The notes below the pieces were generated by a model. That model searched no databases. It worked only from the letters and a program-made list of their open reading frames with translations, and was not told the DNA's origin. From Bacteroidales bacterium (GTDB lineage Bacteria > Bacteroidota > Bacteroidia > Bacteroidales > Muribaculaceae), in the NCBI GenBank assembly GCA_900755985.1, contig CAAEIL010000167.1, positions 1-6,446 of the forward strand: a DNA stretch of 6,446 nucleotides, given 5' to 3'. The position numbers and the translations under genes were made by a program. Positions 5,580-6,446 of the stretch are shown piece by piece (within the stretch, counting starts at the first letter, position 1; each line of letters starts with the position of its first letter).

Positions 5580-5582
5580 TTG
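5575..5582 (+). promoter_or_regulatory. Candidate -7 element for the ABC exporter
   Basis: TAATTTTG matches the TAnnTTTG -7 consensus exactly and lies 26 nt before the exporter ATG, implying a short leader of about 20 nt. No TTTG is found at the expected -33 distance (about 5550-5555 reads TATACG), so this may be an activator-dependent promoter or a chance match. Confidence 0.4.
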
Positions 5583-5608
5583 CACTCTCTATTTCACTTT
5601 TACACGTC

Positions 5609-6446
5609 ATGAAAGATTTTTTTAAGATACTCCGGCGCTTTGTTCCCCCTTACAAGAAGTACCTGATACTTAATATACTGTTCAACATACTTTCGGCCAT
5701 ACTTACGCTGTTCTCGTTTGCGCTGATAGTGCCTATACTCGAAATGCTGTTTAAAGTGCGCGAAGCTTCATACAGCTATATGTCACTGGCCGACGGTTCA
5801 TTTAAGGAGGTCGTCGTCAACAACTTTTACTATTACACTCAGGTGTCTATAAACGACTTCGGGCCCTCGGCGACCCTGGCGCTGCTGGCGGCCGCACTCA
5901 TCGTAATGACGGCCCTGAAGACCGGCGCTGCCTATCTGAGCTCGTATTTCATAATTCCGCTGCGCTCGGGCATTGTGCGCGACATCCGCAACTATGTCTA
6001 TGACAAAATCACCCGTCTTCCTATAGGATTCTTCACAGGCGAGCGCAAGGGCGACGTCATGGCCCGCATGAGCGGCGATGTCGCCGAAATAGAGAACTCG
6101 GTGATGGCCTCGCTGGACATGATGTTCAAAAACCCGGTGATGATAATCGTCTGTCTGGGCATGATGATTGCCGTGTCGTGGCAGCTGACAGTCTTCGTGC
6201 TGATACTGCTGCCGCTGGCAGGTCTGGTAATGGGCCGAGTGGGCAAGAAGCTCAAACGCAAGTCACTCGAAGGTCAAAATCAGTGGGGCGTGCTTATGGC
6301 CAACATCGAAGAGACCCTTGGCGGTCTGCGCGTCATAAAGGCCTTCAACGCCGAAGACAAGGTGCGCCGCCGCTTCCATGCCGAAAATCAGGTTTTCTAC
6401 CGTCTGTCCAACAAGATAGCCCGCCGACAGTCTCTGGCGCACCCCA
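5609..6446 (+). CDS. MsbA-like ABC exporter, membrane-domain portion (partial, 3' end beyond window)
   Basis: From the ATG at 5609 the frame is open to the window edge: 279 full codons plus one base. The sequence is the type I exporter membrane domain. TM1 is near residues 18-43 and TM2 near 88-117. The cytoplasmic coupling region reads IVRDIRNYVYDKITRLPIGF (122-141), then GERKGDVMARMSGDVAEIEN (144-163). A TM3/TM4 pair lies near 172-192 and 193-210, and the conserved GGLRVIKAFNAED at 238-250. A periplasmic loop of about 45 residues between TM1 and TM2 is longer than in E. coli MsbA and is common in Bacteroidetes homologues, as I recall. The nucleotide-binding domain would follow outside the window. 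Such fused half-transporters act as homodimers moving lipids or hydrophobic molecules across the inner membrane; MsbA-type lipid A-core flipping is possible but unproven. It is transcribed divergently from the LytTR gene. Confidence 0.9.
   Translation, partial: MKDFFKILRRFVPPYKKYLILNILFNILSAILTLFSFALIVPILEMLFKVREASYSYMSLADGSFKEVVVNNFYYYTQVSINDFGPSATLALLAAALIVMTALKTGAAYLSSYFIIPLRSGIVRDIRNYVYDKITRLPIGFFTGERKGDVMARMSGDVAEIENSVMASLDMMFKNPVMIIVCLGMMIAVSWQLTVFVLILLPLAGLVMGRVGKKLKRKSLEGQNQWGVLMANIEETLGGLRVIKAFNAEDKVRRRFHAENQVFYRLSNKIARRQSLAHP

Overview
The window looks like chromosomal DNA from a Bacteroidales gut-type bacterium, plausibly of the Muribaculaceae. The reasons are an ArgC of the Bacteroidetes subtype, a Bacteroidetes-style AraC regulator, a standalone LytTR regulator, TAnnTTTG-type promoter elements, and the absence of clear Shine-Dalgarno sites. 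GC content is moderate (about half by eye). The genus is an inference.

Layout, left to right. (i) 1-1044, minus: 5' part of an outer-membrane porin of the phosphate-selective porin O/P type, running off the left edge. It is open for 348 codons. (ii) 1045-1340: AT-richer intergenic region with the probable porin leader and promoter and some short repeats. (iii) 1341-4034, minus: a tight three-gene block, transcribed as secreted caspase-like peptidase (3288-4034), AraC-family regulator (2369-3274), then ArgC-like protein (1341-2372). Gaps are 13 nt and then a 4-nt ATGA overlap. (iv) 4141-4869, minus: FHA-domain membrane protein with a C-terminal zinc ribbon; its start codon sits directly behind a run of nine C. 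(v) 5016-5489, minus: LytTR DNA-binding protein with no receiver domain. (vi) 5490-5608: divergent promoter region with an internal palindrome. (vii) 5609-6446, plus: N-terminal, membrane-domain part of an MsbA-like ABC exporter, cut by the right edge.

The most unusual gene is the ArgC-like one. It keeps the overall ArgC fold signature end to end, but the catalytic Cys motif reads NPGAFAM instead of NPGCFAT, and the first glycine of the NADP-binding loop is Asp. The frame is intact and well conserved elsewhere, so this looks like a retained pseudoenzyme or re-purposed paralogue rather than a decaying gene. It is translationally coupled to an AraC regulator and lies behind an exported caspase-like peptidase with an intact His/Cys dyad and an FHA (phosphothreonine-reader) membrane protein. 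Nothing in the window belongs to arginine biosynthesis otherwise.

Working model (inference): 4869 to 1341 is one co-oriented signalling/regulatory cluster, possibly with the LytTR gene controlling it. The hexamer AGTGCT occurs four times, all in the two intergenic regions flanking the LytTR gene, and is a candidate regulator site. No RNA genes, insertion sequences or CRISPR arrays were seen.
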